Both the position numbers and the translations under genes were made by a program. Below are positions 46,758 through 54,596 of a stretch of DNA of 64,000 nucleotides, piece after piece (positions within the stretch are counted from its first letter, which is position 1; the number at the start of each line of letters is the position of its first letter). This stretch comes from Bacteroidales bacterium UBA4893 (GTDB lineage: Bacteria; Bacteroidota; Bacteroidia; Bacteroidales; P3): contig DHCV01000035.1 of NCBI GenBank assembly GCA_002399025.1, positions 2,506 to 66,505 on the forward strand. Direction: 5' to 3'. Under the pieces are notes generated by a model. The model was not told the origin of the DNA and ran no database searches. It worked only from the letters and a program-made list of their open reading frames with translations.

Positions 46758-47533
46758 GTTGGGATAGTTTCATTTGGTTTGCATTGCCTTCAATCTTGCT
46801 TTGGGTTATAGCTTCACTGCTTGTCTATAAAACAAATTATAGATTGATTTCTAATATTCTTTTCTTAATGGGAATATCAACATTTCTACTCTTTATCATT
46901 CTTTTTTGGAATCATATCAATAGACCTCCTTTCAGAACAATGGGAGAAACTCGCCTTTGGTATTCTTTTTTCATAACCACCATTGGGTTTATCACTTACA
47001 GGATTTGGAAATATAAATGGCTTCTTTCCTACACTACCTTGGTTGGCTCTGTTTTCATAATCATTAATCTTCTTAAGCCAGAAATACACTCAACAAATCT
47101 AATGCCAGCTCTTCAAAGCTCTTGGTTTATCCCTCATGTTACTTCCTATATTCTTTCCTATTCAATGTTTGGAGCATCAACCATTGCAGCCATAATTCTT
47201 CTTTTCAAACTAAGAAAAGACAAAGAGGATAAGGAACTTGAAAAGCTAATTGACAATTTAGTTTATGTTGGATTTGGTTTTTTGGCTTTGGGAATGCTTA
47301 TGGGTTGTATGTGGGCAAAAGCAGCTTGGGGAAACTACTGGTCTTGGGACCCCAAAGAGACTTGGGCTTTTTTAACCATAACAACTTATTTAGCTTACAT
47401 TCACACAAGAATACAGAGAATAAACATTAGAACTTCTCTATGGATACTTATTATTGCACTAATACTTCTTTGCATAACATGGCTTGGAGTTAGTTATTTG
47501 CCTTCAGCACAAGAAAGCATACATGTTTACTAA
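46754..47533 (+). CDS. ccsA: Cytochrome c biogenesis protein CcsA/ResC
   Basis: A 259-residue heme-handling membrane protein with about eight segments. The tryptophan-rich heme motif AAWGNYWSWDPKETWAF (about residues 194-210) is diagnostic, and His residues in HVTSYILSYSMFG and AYIHTRIQ are candidate axial ligands. It works with the preceding ResB-like protein to attach heme to NrfH, NrfA and perhaps other periplasmic cytochromes. The CWTCK heme of NrfA may need this dedicated pair. Confidence 0.92.
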   Translation: MSWDSFIWFALPSILLWVIASLLVYKTNYRLISNILFLMGISTFLLFIILFWNHINRPPFRTMGETRLWYSFFITTIGFITYRIWKYKWLLSYTTLVGSVFIIINLLKPEIHSTNLMPALQSSWFIPHVTSYILSYSMFGASTIAAIILLFKLRKDKEDKELEKLIDNLVYVGFGFLALGMLMGCMWAKAAWGNYWSWDPKETWAFLTITTYLAYIHTRIQRINIRTSLWILIIALILLCITWLGVSYLPSAQESIHVY

Positions 47534-47613
47534 GTAATAATTAAAACTCATTGAATAATAAATACTAAGCTCATAGCGTAATTAGAAAAGAGAATCCTAA
47601 AAAATGAATAATT

Positions 47614-47895
47614 ATGTCTGACAAGATAGAGATAAGAAATAATAGTGAGAAATCAAGCTTTGAATTATTCCTAAACGATGTTCATGCAGGCGAGATTGAT
47701 TATGAGATTCGTCGTGATAAAATCCTTCTTACCCATACAGGAGTTCGTCAAGAGCACGAAGGAAAAGGCTTGGCACGAAAGCTTGTGGAGTTTGCAGTAA
47801 GCTATGCCAGAGAAAATGAATTGAAGGTGCAGCCAATCTGTCCATATATCAAAAAAGTATTTGAAAGAAACCAAGAATATCAAGATTTGCTATGA
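47614..47895 (+). CDS. Short GNAT-family N-acetyltransferase-like protein
   Basis: A 93-residue single-domain protein of the small GNAT group (YjdJ/GTLF3-like). The acyl-CoA loop is RQEHEGKGLARKLVEFA (about residues 50-66) and the C-terminal CPYIKKVFERNQEYQDL matches the family end. The substrate is unknown. Its stop overlaps the start of the iron-sulfur gene by 4 bases, a pairing often seen in Bacteroidota. Confidence 0.88.
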   Translation: MSDKIEIRNNSEKSSFELFLNDVHAGEIDYEIRRDKILLTHTGVRQEHEGKGLARKLVEFAVSYARENELKVQPICPYIKKVFERNQEYQDLL

Positions 47896-48137
47896 GTATA
47901 AGAAGCAAAATTAAAGATAGAGATATAGTTAGGCATTATACTAATGGAGAAGTAACAATTGTTTGGCAACCAAATAAATGTTGTGCCTCTGGAATATGCG
48001 TTAAAAATAATCCTGATGTTTTCAAACCCAGCAAAAGACCTTGGATTCAACCAGAGAACTCTACAACAGAAAAAATTATAGAAACAGTTAAACTCTGTCC
48101 TTCCGAAGCCTTGACCTACTATATGAATAATGAATAA
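47892..48137 (+). CDS. Divergent 4Fe-4S mono-cluster protein (Fer4_19-like)
   Basis: An 81-residue protein. Cysteines in NKCCASGICVKNNPDVF (about residues 32-39) and a later LCPSEAL give the ligands of one iron-sulfur cluster; the remaining sequence is typical of (4Fe-4S)-binding mono-cluster proteins. It is translationally coupled to the GNAT gene. The role is unknown; the pair may act together since their genes are often adjacent or fused. Confidence 0.85.
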   Translation: MSIRSKIKDRDIVRHYTNGEVTIVWQPNKCCASGICVKNNPDVFKPSKRPWIQPENSTTEKIIETVKLCPSEALTYYMNNE

Positions 48138-48215
48138 CTCCAAATAGTATTTCAAAATAGCTATTAGTAATTTCTCTCCCATAATTTAAACATTATTTCA
48201 CCCTAATTCCCATTA

Positions 48216-48311
48216 AAAAATACTCTTATCCGATATAAGTGTACAAAAACCTTATTATAATTGAAAAATACTCTTATCCGATATAAGTGTACAAAAACCT
48301 TATTATAATTG
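48216..48311. repeat. Perfect 48-bp tandem duplication
   Basis: 48216-48263 and 48264-48311 are identical base for base and abut. The unit includes CTTATCCGATATAAG and ends TTATTATAATTG. It lies in the gap between the mono-cluster protein and the hypothetical gene, 44 bases before array VI. A perfect copy implies a recent event. Confidence 0.9.
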
Positions 48312-48354
48312 AAAAAGATAAGGATTAAATTTTCTAAAGTACGACCTTAATTTA

Positions 48355-48436
48355 ATAAGGTGGCACCTTACTAATAGTATCGTGCCACCTTACTCAAGTA
48401 ACATGCCACCTTACTGATAGTATGGTGCCACCTTAC
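48355..48436. repeat. Phased dyad array VI: GTGCCAC-type palindromes
   Basis: Four palindromes centred on 48363, 48385, 48406 and 48428 (steps 22, 21, 22): ATAAGGTGGCACCTTAC, GTATCGTGCCACCTTAC, GTAACATGCCACCTTAC and GTATGGTGCCACCTTAC. Reverse-complementing array IV gives the same modules (GTATCGTGCCACC, GTAACATGCCACC). The remaining gap to the next gene (48437-48590) is AT-rich with nothing recognised. Confidence 0.8.
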
Positions 48437-48598
48437 TGAATTTTTCCCTTATGTAAATAAATTATTACTTGATTTCAGTAAATTTATTCTTGATATAAAT
48501 TTATGGAAAAGAAGTTTTATTTGACTTGAATTAATATAATAACTCTTTTAAATGCTTATAATGAATTTTATTAAGCTAAATTTATAATAAATATTTAT

Positions 48599-48606
48599 TA
48601 CCTTTG
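48599..48606 (+). promoter_or_regulatory. -7 box of the 48628 gene (TACCTTTG)
   Basis: TACCTTTG 21 bases before ATG 48628; it covers a TTG at 48604 and so excludes that start. Confidence 0.7.
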
Positions 48607-48627
48607 CTTCCTATAAACTCAATAAAT

Positions 48628-49830
48628 ATGAAAAGAAGGAAATTATACATTCTATTATTGTTAATTTTTATCCCTCAACTTATCTTCTCTCAATCAAAAG
48701 AAGAATTGAAAGCAAAACTTAATGTTTTATGTTGCGATGAAGGGAATATACCTGAATTAGAGATTAAGTATAGAGAAATAGCAAGAGAACTTACAAAACA
48801 AGATACAACTAATATTGTAGCATATAACTTTCTTTTTCGTTCTTTTAATGCCAGAGGAGAAGTTGATTCTATAAAAATATTGACTGAAGAGTTTAATAAA
48901 AAATTAGAGAAAGATAGGAATAGAAAATATTATCATTGGTCTTCAATTTTTTATTTTAATGACACTACATATATTGATAATTCCATTCGTTTTATCAAAG
49001 TCAATGAGAAAAACTACAAAAATAAAAGGAAATATAAGGTATTAGCATCTAAACTTGCTGAGCATTATTATTCTCTTTTTATGTATCAAATTAAAAGAGA
49101 GTTTAGAAACGATTCAATAATCAAATGTGCAGAAAAAGCAGCTTATTACTTACATGAAGCTTATCTAAAAGATGAAGACAAATATTCAGCATACATATAT
49201 CCTTATATTCAACTAAAATACTTTCTTAAAGAGGATATTGATTCAATTACGAATAAATACCAATCTTTAAAATTCCCCTACTATTTCCCAATTATTGGAT
49301 TTGCAGAATATCCTAAAGATTGGCTAAAAGATTATAGAGCAGATTTAATAACAAAAACTTGGTCATTTATTTTTAGAGATGATTGGTATTCTAAACATTA
49401 TAAAGCTTTAAAAGAAGAAAGGCTCTACCTTACTAATACAGATAAGGAAATATTTAGATTTGTCTATCTCCCATCATTTGATAATCCAATAAGCGTTAGA
49501 GTTGAAAAAATTAATAATGATTATCTTTTAACTGTAAAAAAAACTAATGGGAAAGGGGGATACGGAGAAGGGAGATTAGTGTATAAGCGTAAAAAGAAGA
49601 TAACAGAAAACCAATGGGAGGAATTAATGAAAATGGTAAACAGCATTAATGATTGGGAGGTGTATTTTAAAGAGGAAATTGATGGAGGTTTGGATGGTTC
49701 TCAATGGATTTTTGAGTATTTAAGTCCTAAAGAATATAAAGTTAGAGATGTTTGGTCTCCTAAGGATGAATTTTACACTTTAGGTTTATATCTTTTCAAT
49801 ATTGCTGACATTAAAGAGAATATTTATTAA
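48628..49830 (+). CDS. Exported hypothetical protein
   Basis: A 400-residue protein of no recognised family. Signal peptide about 1-22 (LLLLIFIPQLIFS, ending in FSQ). The N-terminal two thirds is alpha-helical with Lys/Glu-rich helices and repeated Tyr, possibly tetratricopeptide-like (around residues 50-210); the last 150 residues look mixed alpha/beta with GKGGYGEGRLVYKRKKK. The longer frame from 48604 begins inside the promoter, so the start is 48628. It stands alone, with no obvious partner. Confidence 0.65.
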   Translation: MKRRKLYILLLLIFIPQLIFSQSKEELKAKLNVLCCDEGNIPELEIKYREIARELTKQDTTNIVAYNFLFRSFNARGEVDSIKILTEEFNKKLEKDRNRKYYHWSSIFYFNDTTYIDNSIRFIKVNEKNYKNKRKYKVLASKLAEHYYSLFMYQIKREFRNDSIIKCAEKAAYYLHEAYLKDEDKYSAYIYPYIQLKYFLKEDIDSITNKYQSLKFPYYFPIIGFAEYPKDWLKDYRADLITKTWSFIFRDDWYSKHYKALKEERLYLTNTDKEIFRFVYLPSFDNPISVRVEKINNDYLLTVKKTNGKGGYGEGRLVYKRKKKITENQWEELMKMVNSINDWEVYFKEEIDGGLDGSQWIFEYLSPKEYKVRDVWSPKDEFYTLGLYLFNIADIKENIY

Positions 49831-49987
49831 TCCAATTATTCTAATCAAACCCTTATTTTATTCCAAAGAAGATTTTTAGAAGGTTTAGAGTTTTTGGAGT
49901 ATAAAGGGGGTTTGAATAAACTTTTGCCTTTATTTTGGAAGTCTTTTTTGGAGTTTGTTGGGGAGGATTTAGGATATGATTGGGAAT

Positions 49988-50025
49988 AAAAAAAAGCGAC
50001 TGATATGTTATAAATATCAATCGCT
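49988..50025 (-). terminator. Rho-independent terminator of the tRNA gene
   Basis: Minus strand AGCGATTGATAT (50025-50014) pairs with ATATCAGTCGCT (50006-49995) with one wobble, then a T run. The stretch 49831-49987 before it shows nothing I recognise. Confidence 0.88.
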
Positions 50026-50037
50026 TGCTTTGTTTTG

Positions 50038-50111
50038 TAGCGGAGACGAGAGTTGAACTCGTGACCTTCGGGTTATGAATCCGACGCTCTAACCACCTGA
50101 GCTACCCCGCC
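50038..50111 (-). tRNA. tRNA-Met (CAT anticodon), elongator type
   Basis: A 74-base cloverleaf on the minus strand. The acceptor stem GGCGGGG pairs with CTCCGCT (two G-U pairs), D arm GCTC/GAGC, anticodon loop TTCATAA, T stem ACGAG/CTCGT, discriminator A; CCA is not encoded. The anticodon stem has an A-C mismatch at its loop end. The body resembles elongator Met, not lysidine-modified Ile2, which usually starts GGGCCC in this group. It has its own promoter and terminator. Confidence 0.93.
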
Positions 50112-50122
50112 AAATGAGGGTG

Positions 50123-50152
50123 CAAATTTACAAAAATTTCAATTACTAACAA
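50123..50152 (-). promoter_or_regulatory. Promoter of the tRNA-Met gene
   Basis: Minus strand: TTG (50152-50150), 19 bases, TAAATTTG (50130-50123), 12 bases before the mature 5' end. Confidence 0.85.
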
Positions 50153-50179
50153 ATTAATGTGGTTTTTATTGAGTTTTTG

Positions 50180-53023
50180 TTAGGTTTTCATCACGCCCTG
50201 CTCCAATTCTTTTCTTAAATATTCTCCTGTTATGGAGTTGGGATTAAGGATGATTTGTTCTGGGGTTCCTCGTGCAACAATCTCTCCTCCTGCCTTTCCT
50301 CCCTCCTTGCCCAAATCAATTATATAATCAGCAACCTTAATAACATCAAGATTATGTTCTATTACTATCATTGAATTGCCTCTTAGTACTAATTTATTTA
50401 GTACTTCCAATAATATTCTAATATCCTCAAAATGCAGTCCTGTTGTTGGTTCGTCTAAGATATAGAGGGTGTTTCCGGTTTCTGTTTTGCCCAATTCGGC
50501 TGCAAGCTTAATTCTTTGGGATTCTCCTCCTGAAAGGGTTGTGGAGGGTTGTCCAAGCGTTATGTATCCAAGTCCAACATCCTTAACTATGGATAGTTGT
50601 CTTTTGATTTTGGGATGGTTTTCAAAGAAATTTACTGCCTCATCGAAGCTCATATTTAATACATCGCTTATGGACTTACCTTTATATCTAACCTCAAGGG
50701 TTTCTCTATTATATCTTTTCCCATTGCAGTCTTGACACGTTACATAAACATCGGGCAAGAAAGACATTTCTATTTGTTTTACTCCTGCTCCTTGACACGA
50801 TTCACATCTTCCTCCTTTAACATTGAAAGAAAATCTTCCTGCTTGGTAGTTTCTAATTTTGGCTGTTGGCAATGATGCAAAAACCTTTCTTATCTCATCA
50901 AATACTCCAATAAAGGTTGCAGGATTTGAGCGTGGTGTTCTGCCAATTGGGTATTGGTCAATTTCAATTACCTTATCAATATTCTCTACTCCTTTGATTT
51001 CTTTGTAGGGAAGAGGCTTTTTGTCGGAACGATAGAAATATTGGCTAAGTATTGGGTGTAGTGTATTGTTGATTAGGGAGGACTTCCCACTTCCCGAAAC
51101 TCCTGTTACGCAAATAAACATTCCAAGAGGTATCTTTAGGTCGATATTCTTAAGATTATGTCCCGTACAGCCTTTAATTTCAATTGATTTCCCATTTCCT
51201 TTTCGTCTTTGAGAAGGGATTTCTATGTTCTTTATTCCTTTAATATAGTCACCCGTTATTGAGCTTATGTTTGATTGGATTAAATCTTTTGGAGTGCCAT
51301 TAAAGATTATCTTCCCTCCATTAACTCCTGCTCCTGGTCCAATGTCGGTTATCCAGTCGGACTCCATAATCATTTCCTTGTCGTGTTCAACAACAATAAC
51401 ACTATTTCCCAAATCCCTAAGTTTCTTAAGTGCCTGTATTAGCTTCACATTATCCTTTTGATGCAGTCCTATGCTTGGTTCATCTAAAATGTATAGGACA
51501 TTAACCAATTGAGAACCTATTTGGGTTGCCAAACGGATTCTCTGAGACTCTCCTCCCGAAAGGGTTCTGGTTTGTCGGTTTAGGTTCAAGTATCCTAATC
51601 CAACATCCAAAAGAAACCTTATCTTGGTGTTTATTTCTCTTAGTATTTCCCTTGCAATTTCTTGTTTCCTTTGAGGTAATTTATCTAATATTGTTTCGCT
51701 CCAAAGGGCAAGGTCGTTAATGTCCATTTGAGCAAGCTCTGCTATGTTTTTGTTGTCAATCTTAAATTGTAGGGATTCTTCTTTGAGGCGTTTGCCCTTG
51801 CAGTGAGGGCATACAACCTTATTCATAAAACCACTTGCCCATTTCTGAATAGAGGAAGGCATATTTTCCCCTAATTGGGAATTAATAAAGTTAACTATAC
51901 CTTGAAAATTATCCTTGCTTAGTGACCTTATGCCAAGATTGGAATCATAGGTCTCAAGGTCCATATCCGAACCATAGAGCAACACTTTCATTGCCTCATG
52001 ACTAATATCTTTTATTGGGGTATCGAGAGTGAAATCCATCTTCCTTCCCAATGCTTCCAATTGTTTAGTAAACCAAGAACTCTTATTTGGTACTCCAAGA
52101 GGGGTTAAGCCTCCTTCGTTAAGGGATTTGCTATCGTCAGGGATTAATTTCTGAAGATTAACCTCAGTTGTTTCGCCCAAACCACTGCAATATGGACAAG
52201 CCCCATAGGGAGAATTGAAAGAAAAGGTATTGGGCTGTGGTTCTGGATAGGATATGCCAGTGGTTGGACACATTAATTGACGACTTAGATAACGAATTTG
52301 ATTATCTTCGTTAATTATCATCATAGTCCCATTTCCATGCTTAAAGGCAATCTCAACAGATTTCTTAAGTCTTGAAGAGCTTTCGGTATTGATTTTTAAT
52401 TTATCAATAACTATCTCAATATCGTGTATCTTATATCTGTCCAATTGCAGCCCTGTTGCAATATTTAAAATCTCTCCATCAACCCTTACCTTCAAAAAAC
52501 CTTTCTTTGCGGTTGAAACAAATAATTCCCTATAATGCCCCTTTCTTGCCTTGACTACTGGAGCTAAAATCAAGATTGTTTTATCTGAGTAGTTAGTCTC
52601 AATGATTTCAAGTATTTGTTTTTCAGAATACTTTACCATTTTCTCGCCAGTATTTATGGAATAGGCATCGGAGGCTCTTGCATACAAAAGACGAATCAGG
52701 TCGTAGATTTCGGTTGTTGTTCCAACTGTTGAGCGAGGGTTTTTGTTTGTGGTTTTTTGTTCAATGGAAATAACGGGAGAAAGTCCTGTTATTTTCTCAA
52801 CATCGGGTCTTGAAAGTGAACCCAAATAGTAGCGAATATATGCTGAAAAGGTTTCCAAATACCTTCTTTGACCTTCAGCATAAATTGTATCGAAGGCTAA
52901 TGAGGATTTCCCACTACCACTTAGTCCAGTTATAGTAATTAGAGCATTCCTTGGCATAGCAAGAGAGATATTCTGCAAGTTATGAGCCTTTGCTCCAAAG
53001 ATTTCGAGTTTGTCTTCTTTCAT
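50180..53023 (-). CDS. uvrA: UvrABC excinuclease subunit A
   Basis: A 947-residue damage-recognition ATPase of nucleotide-excision repair. Two ABC modules: Walker A TGLSGSGKSSLAF (about 34-46) and TGVSGSGKSSLIN (about 633-645), signatures LSGGESQRIRLATQ and LSGGESQRIKLAAE. Zinc sites: CPHCKGKRL in the insertion region and CESCQGAG with CQDCNGKRYN in module 2. In the first module the usual CxxC pair reads MCPTTGISYPEP, so the second Cys is Thr, leaving three of four ligands (the others in ACPYC). No clear promoter was seen in 53024-53100, only a weak TATTATTG. Confidence 0.95.
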   Translation of the reverse strand: MKEDKLEIFGAKAHNLQNISLAMPRNALITITGLSGSGKSSLAFDTIYAEGQRRYLETFSAYIRYYLGSLSRPDVEKITGLSPVISIEQKTTNKNPRSTVGTTTEIYDLIRLLYARASDAYSINTGEKMVKYSEKQILEIIETNYSDKTILILAPVVKARKGHYRELFVSTAKKGFLKVRVDGEILNIATGLQLDRYKIHDIEIVIDKLKINTESSSRLKKSVEIAFKHGNGTMMIINEDNQIRYLSRQLMCPTTGISYPEPQPNTFSFNSPYGACPYCSGLGETTEVNLQKLIPDDSKSLNEGGLTPLGVPNKSSWFTKQLEALGRKMDFTLDTPIKDISHEAMKVLLYGSDMDLETYDSNLGIRSLSKDNFQGIVNFINSQLGENMPSSIQKWASGFMNKVVCPHCKGKRLKEESLQFKIDNKNIAELAQMDINDLALWSETILDKLPQRKQEIAREILREINTKIRFLLDVGLGYLNLNRQTRTLSGGESQRIRLATQIGSQLVNVLYILDEPSIGLHQKDNVKLIQALKKLRDLGNSVIVVEHDKEMIMESDWITDIGPGAGVNGGKIIFNGTPKDLIQSNISSITGDYIKGIKNIEIPSQRRKGNGKSIEIKGCTGHNLKNIDLKIPLGMFICVTGVSGSGKSSLINNTLHPILSQYFYRSDKKPLPYKEIKGVENIDKVIEIDQYPIGRTPRSNPATFIGVFDEIRKVFASLPTAKIRNYQAGRFSFNVKGGRCESCQGAGVKQIEMSFLPDVYVTCQDCNGKRYNRETLEVRYKGKSISDVLNMSFDEAVNFFENHPKIKRQLSIVKDVGLGYITLGQPSTTLSGGESQRIKLAAELGKTETGNTLYILDEPTTGLHFEDIRILLEVLNKLVLRGNSMIVIEHNLDVIKVADYIIDLGKEGGKAGGEIVARGTPEQIILNPNSITGEYLRKELEQGVMKT

Positions 53024-53120
53024 TTTTTGTGGTTGAAATAATTTGCAATAATACTAATTTTTTGCGAGCTATTAATTTATTGCCTTTCATAAAATTTCTT
53101 ATAATTACTTGTTGATTAAT

Positions 53121-53149
53121 TTGTAATATTATTTTTTTTACTATCTTTG
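53121..53149 (+). promoter_or_regulatory. Promoter of the coiled-coil lipoprotein gene
   Basis: TTG (53121-53123), 18 bases, TATCTTTG (53142-53149). Confidence 0.75.
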
Positions 53150-53206
53150 TAGCTTAAAATATTAATGTAATTTTTTTATTCAAATAATCATTAAATCCTT
53201 TATTCT

Positions 53207-54073
53207 ATGAAGAAAAGTTTGTTTATCGTCGGTTTATTTGCAATAGCCGCAATGTTTGGTTGCTCGAAAGAAAAAGAACAACAAGTAAGAGAAAAACAAA
53301 TCCACGATTCCTTTGCTCAATTAATGTCTGCCAAAGACGCTGAACTTGAAAGTTTTTTCCAAGAACTTAATGAAATTGATGCCTCATTAACAGATATCAC
53401 AAATCAGTATTCTCAGGTTTCTACAGTTACAAATACTTCAAGTGAAGTTTCACAAGATGCCAAAGCAAACATAAAAAATAAAATTCAAACCATTAATAAT
53501 CTTTTGGCAGAGAATAAAAGAAAAGTGGCAAATATTAATTCAAAATTGAAGAAATCTAACACACAAAATGCACAAATAAAAACTTTTGTTGAGCATCTTC
53601 AATCCAGAATTAAAGAACAAGAAGAGCAGATTCAGGCTTTAAATGGTGAATTATCAAAGAAAAATGCCCAAATTGACAATCTCAACAAAGACGTTGCTGA
53701 TTTGAACGAAAAAGCAAAACATAGAGATGCCCAAATAATGAAGATTGAAGACGAAAAGAATGCAGCATATTTCGTTATTGGCACAAAGAGAGAACTTATG
53801 GACAAAAACATTATTGACCGTAAGGGAGGCTTTATTGGAATTGGTAGATCATCTGTTTTGTCAACTAATGCTGAATATACTAATTTTACAAAGATAGATA
53901 TTCGTAACACACAAGAAATTGCTTTAACAGGAAAGAAAATTGAAATCATCACTTCTCACCCTGCATCTTCCTATTCCTTGGAAGGAGATCCTAAAGCACC
54001 AACCTCAATCCGTATAACTAATCCAGATGAATTTTGGAGAGGAAATCGTTGCTTAATTATTAAAGTTGACTAA
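53207..54073 (+). CDS. Coiled-coil lipoprotein, hypothetical
   Basis: A 288-residue lipoprotein (lipobox AMFGC, Cys at residue 19). Residues about 25-190 are a long coiled coil rich in Gln, Asn, Lys and Glu with heptad-like repeats (VEHLQSRIKEQEEQI), followed by a compact C-terminal domain (about 195-288) with RKGGFIGIGRSSVLS and ending NRCLIIKVD. Such proteins occur across Bacteroidota with no assigned role; an envelope spacer or scaffold role would fit the coiled coil. It is monocistronic, with a clear promoter and terminator. Confidence 0.75.
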   Translation: MKKSLFIVGLFAIAAMFGCSKEKEQQVREKQIHDSFAQLMSAKDAELESFFQELNEIDASLTDITNQYSQVSTVTNTSSEVSQDAKANIKNKIQTINNLLAENKRKVANINSKLKKSNTQNAQIKTFVEHLQSRIKEQEEQIQALNGELSKKNAQIDNLNKDVADLNEKAKHRDAQIMKIEDEKNAAYFVIGTKRELMDKNIIDRKGGFIGIGRSSVLSTNAEYTNFTKIDIRNTQEIALTGKKIEIITSHPASSYSLEGDPKAPTSIRITNPDEFWRGNRCLIIKVD

Positions 54074-54094
54074 GATACTTTAAATTACATAAAG

Positions 54095-54133
54095 AAAAAC
54101 GAGGGTTAATTAATTTTAATCCTCGTTTTTTTT
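54095..54133 (+). terminator. Rho-independent terminator
   Basis: AAAAACGAGG (54095-54104) and CCTCGTTTTT (54121-54130), with an AT-rich inner helix, 25 bases past the lipoprotein stop; a T run follows. Confidence 0.88.
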
Positions 54134-54167
54134 ATTTGTTGTTTTAATCAAAGTATAGTTTGAAACT

Positions 54168-54419
54168 CTATCTATTTTTTCTGAAATATGATATTAAATT
54201 ATATATTAATATTGCAATAACTAAGATTACATAGATTATCAGTATCTTTGAATAAGAAACGACATATTTTAAGTCCTCAAGACTATAAACTTCGTATGTA
54301 AGATTAACCATTCCATTCAAATAAATTCCTATAAGAACATAAAGTAGATATATAGAAAAAAGTATTATAAATATTAGGAATCCTATTTTTAATAATTTGA
54401 TAACTTTATGATTTTTCAT
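54168..54419 (-). CDS. Small two-span membrane protein
   Basis: An 83-residue protein with two membrane segments (about 9-33 and 55-76), a short Tyr-rich loop and a basic C-terminus (SYFRKNR). No family recognised. It has its own canonical promoter (54526-54554) and a leader of about 100 bases that contains one half of a 47-base interrupted palindrome. It lies between two unrelated genes in opposite orientation to its left neighbour. Confidence 0.6.
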   Translation of the reverse strand: MKNHKVIKLLKIGFLIFIILFSIYLLYVLIGIYLNGMVNLTYEVYSLEDLKYVVSYSKILIIYVILVIAILIYNLISYFRKNR

Positions 54420-54483
54420 AGCAATTGGTCTTTCAGAATATATTACTTATAAATCATTATAAATATCTAAAATCATACTATTG

Positions 54484-54530
54484 TTTTGTGAACTAAAGGT
54501 ACGAATTTTTCGTACTTGCAGTTCACAAAA
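54484..54530. promoter_or_regulatory. Interrupted palindrome overlapping the promoter of the small membrane protein
   Basis: TTTTGTGAACT (54484-54494), 4 bases, GTACGAA, 3 bases, TTCGTAC, 4 bases, AGTTCACAAAA (54520-54530): both arm pairs are perfect (11 and 7 bp). The distal arm overlaps the minus-strand -7 box, and the centre lies just inside the transcript. It could be an operator or a leader RNA hairpin. Confidence 0.65.
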
Positions 54531-54554
54531 ATACACATTATTTTGATAAAGCAA
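54526..54554 (-). promoter_or_regulatory. Promoter of the small membrane protein gene
   Basis: Minus strand: TTG (54554-54552), 18 bases, TATTTTTG (54533-54526), overlapping the palindrome. Confidence 0.75.
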
Positions 54555-54596
54555 ATAAAAAAACTTTTCTATTTCCCTTAAAGCTTTCTTGAACTT

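Noticed and set aside
27272..48436. GTGGCAC palindromes as rho-independent terminators
   Set aside because: A 1-base centre makes a poor RNA hairpin, there is no T run after them, and array IV lies between divergent gene starts.
49831..49987. An eighth phased array before the tRNA terminator
   Set aside because: GGTTTAG- and GGAG-like words recur but no consistent spacing or dyad could be confirmed by eye.
50038..50111. tRNA-Ile2 with CAT anticodon
   Set aside because: Acceptor stem and body resemble elongator tRNA-Met more than lysidine-type Ile2, though sequence alone does not fully exclude it.
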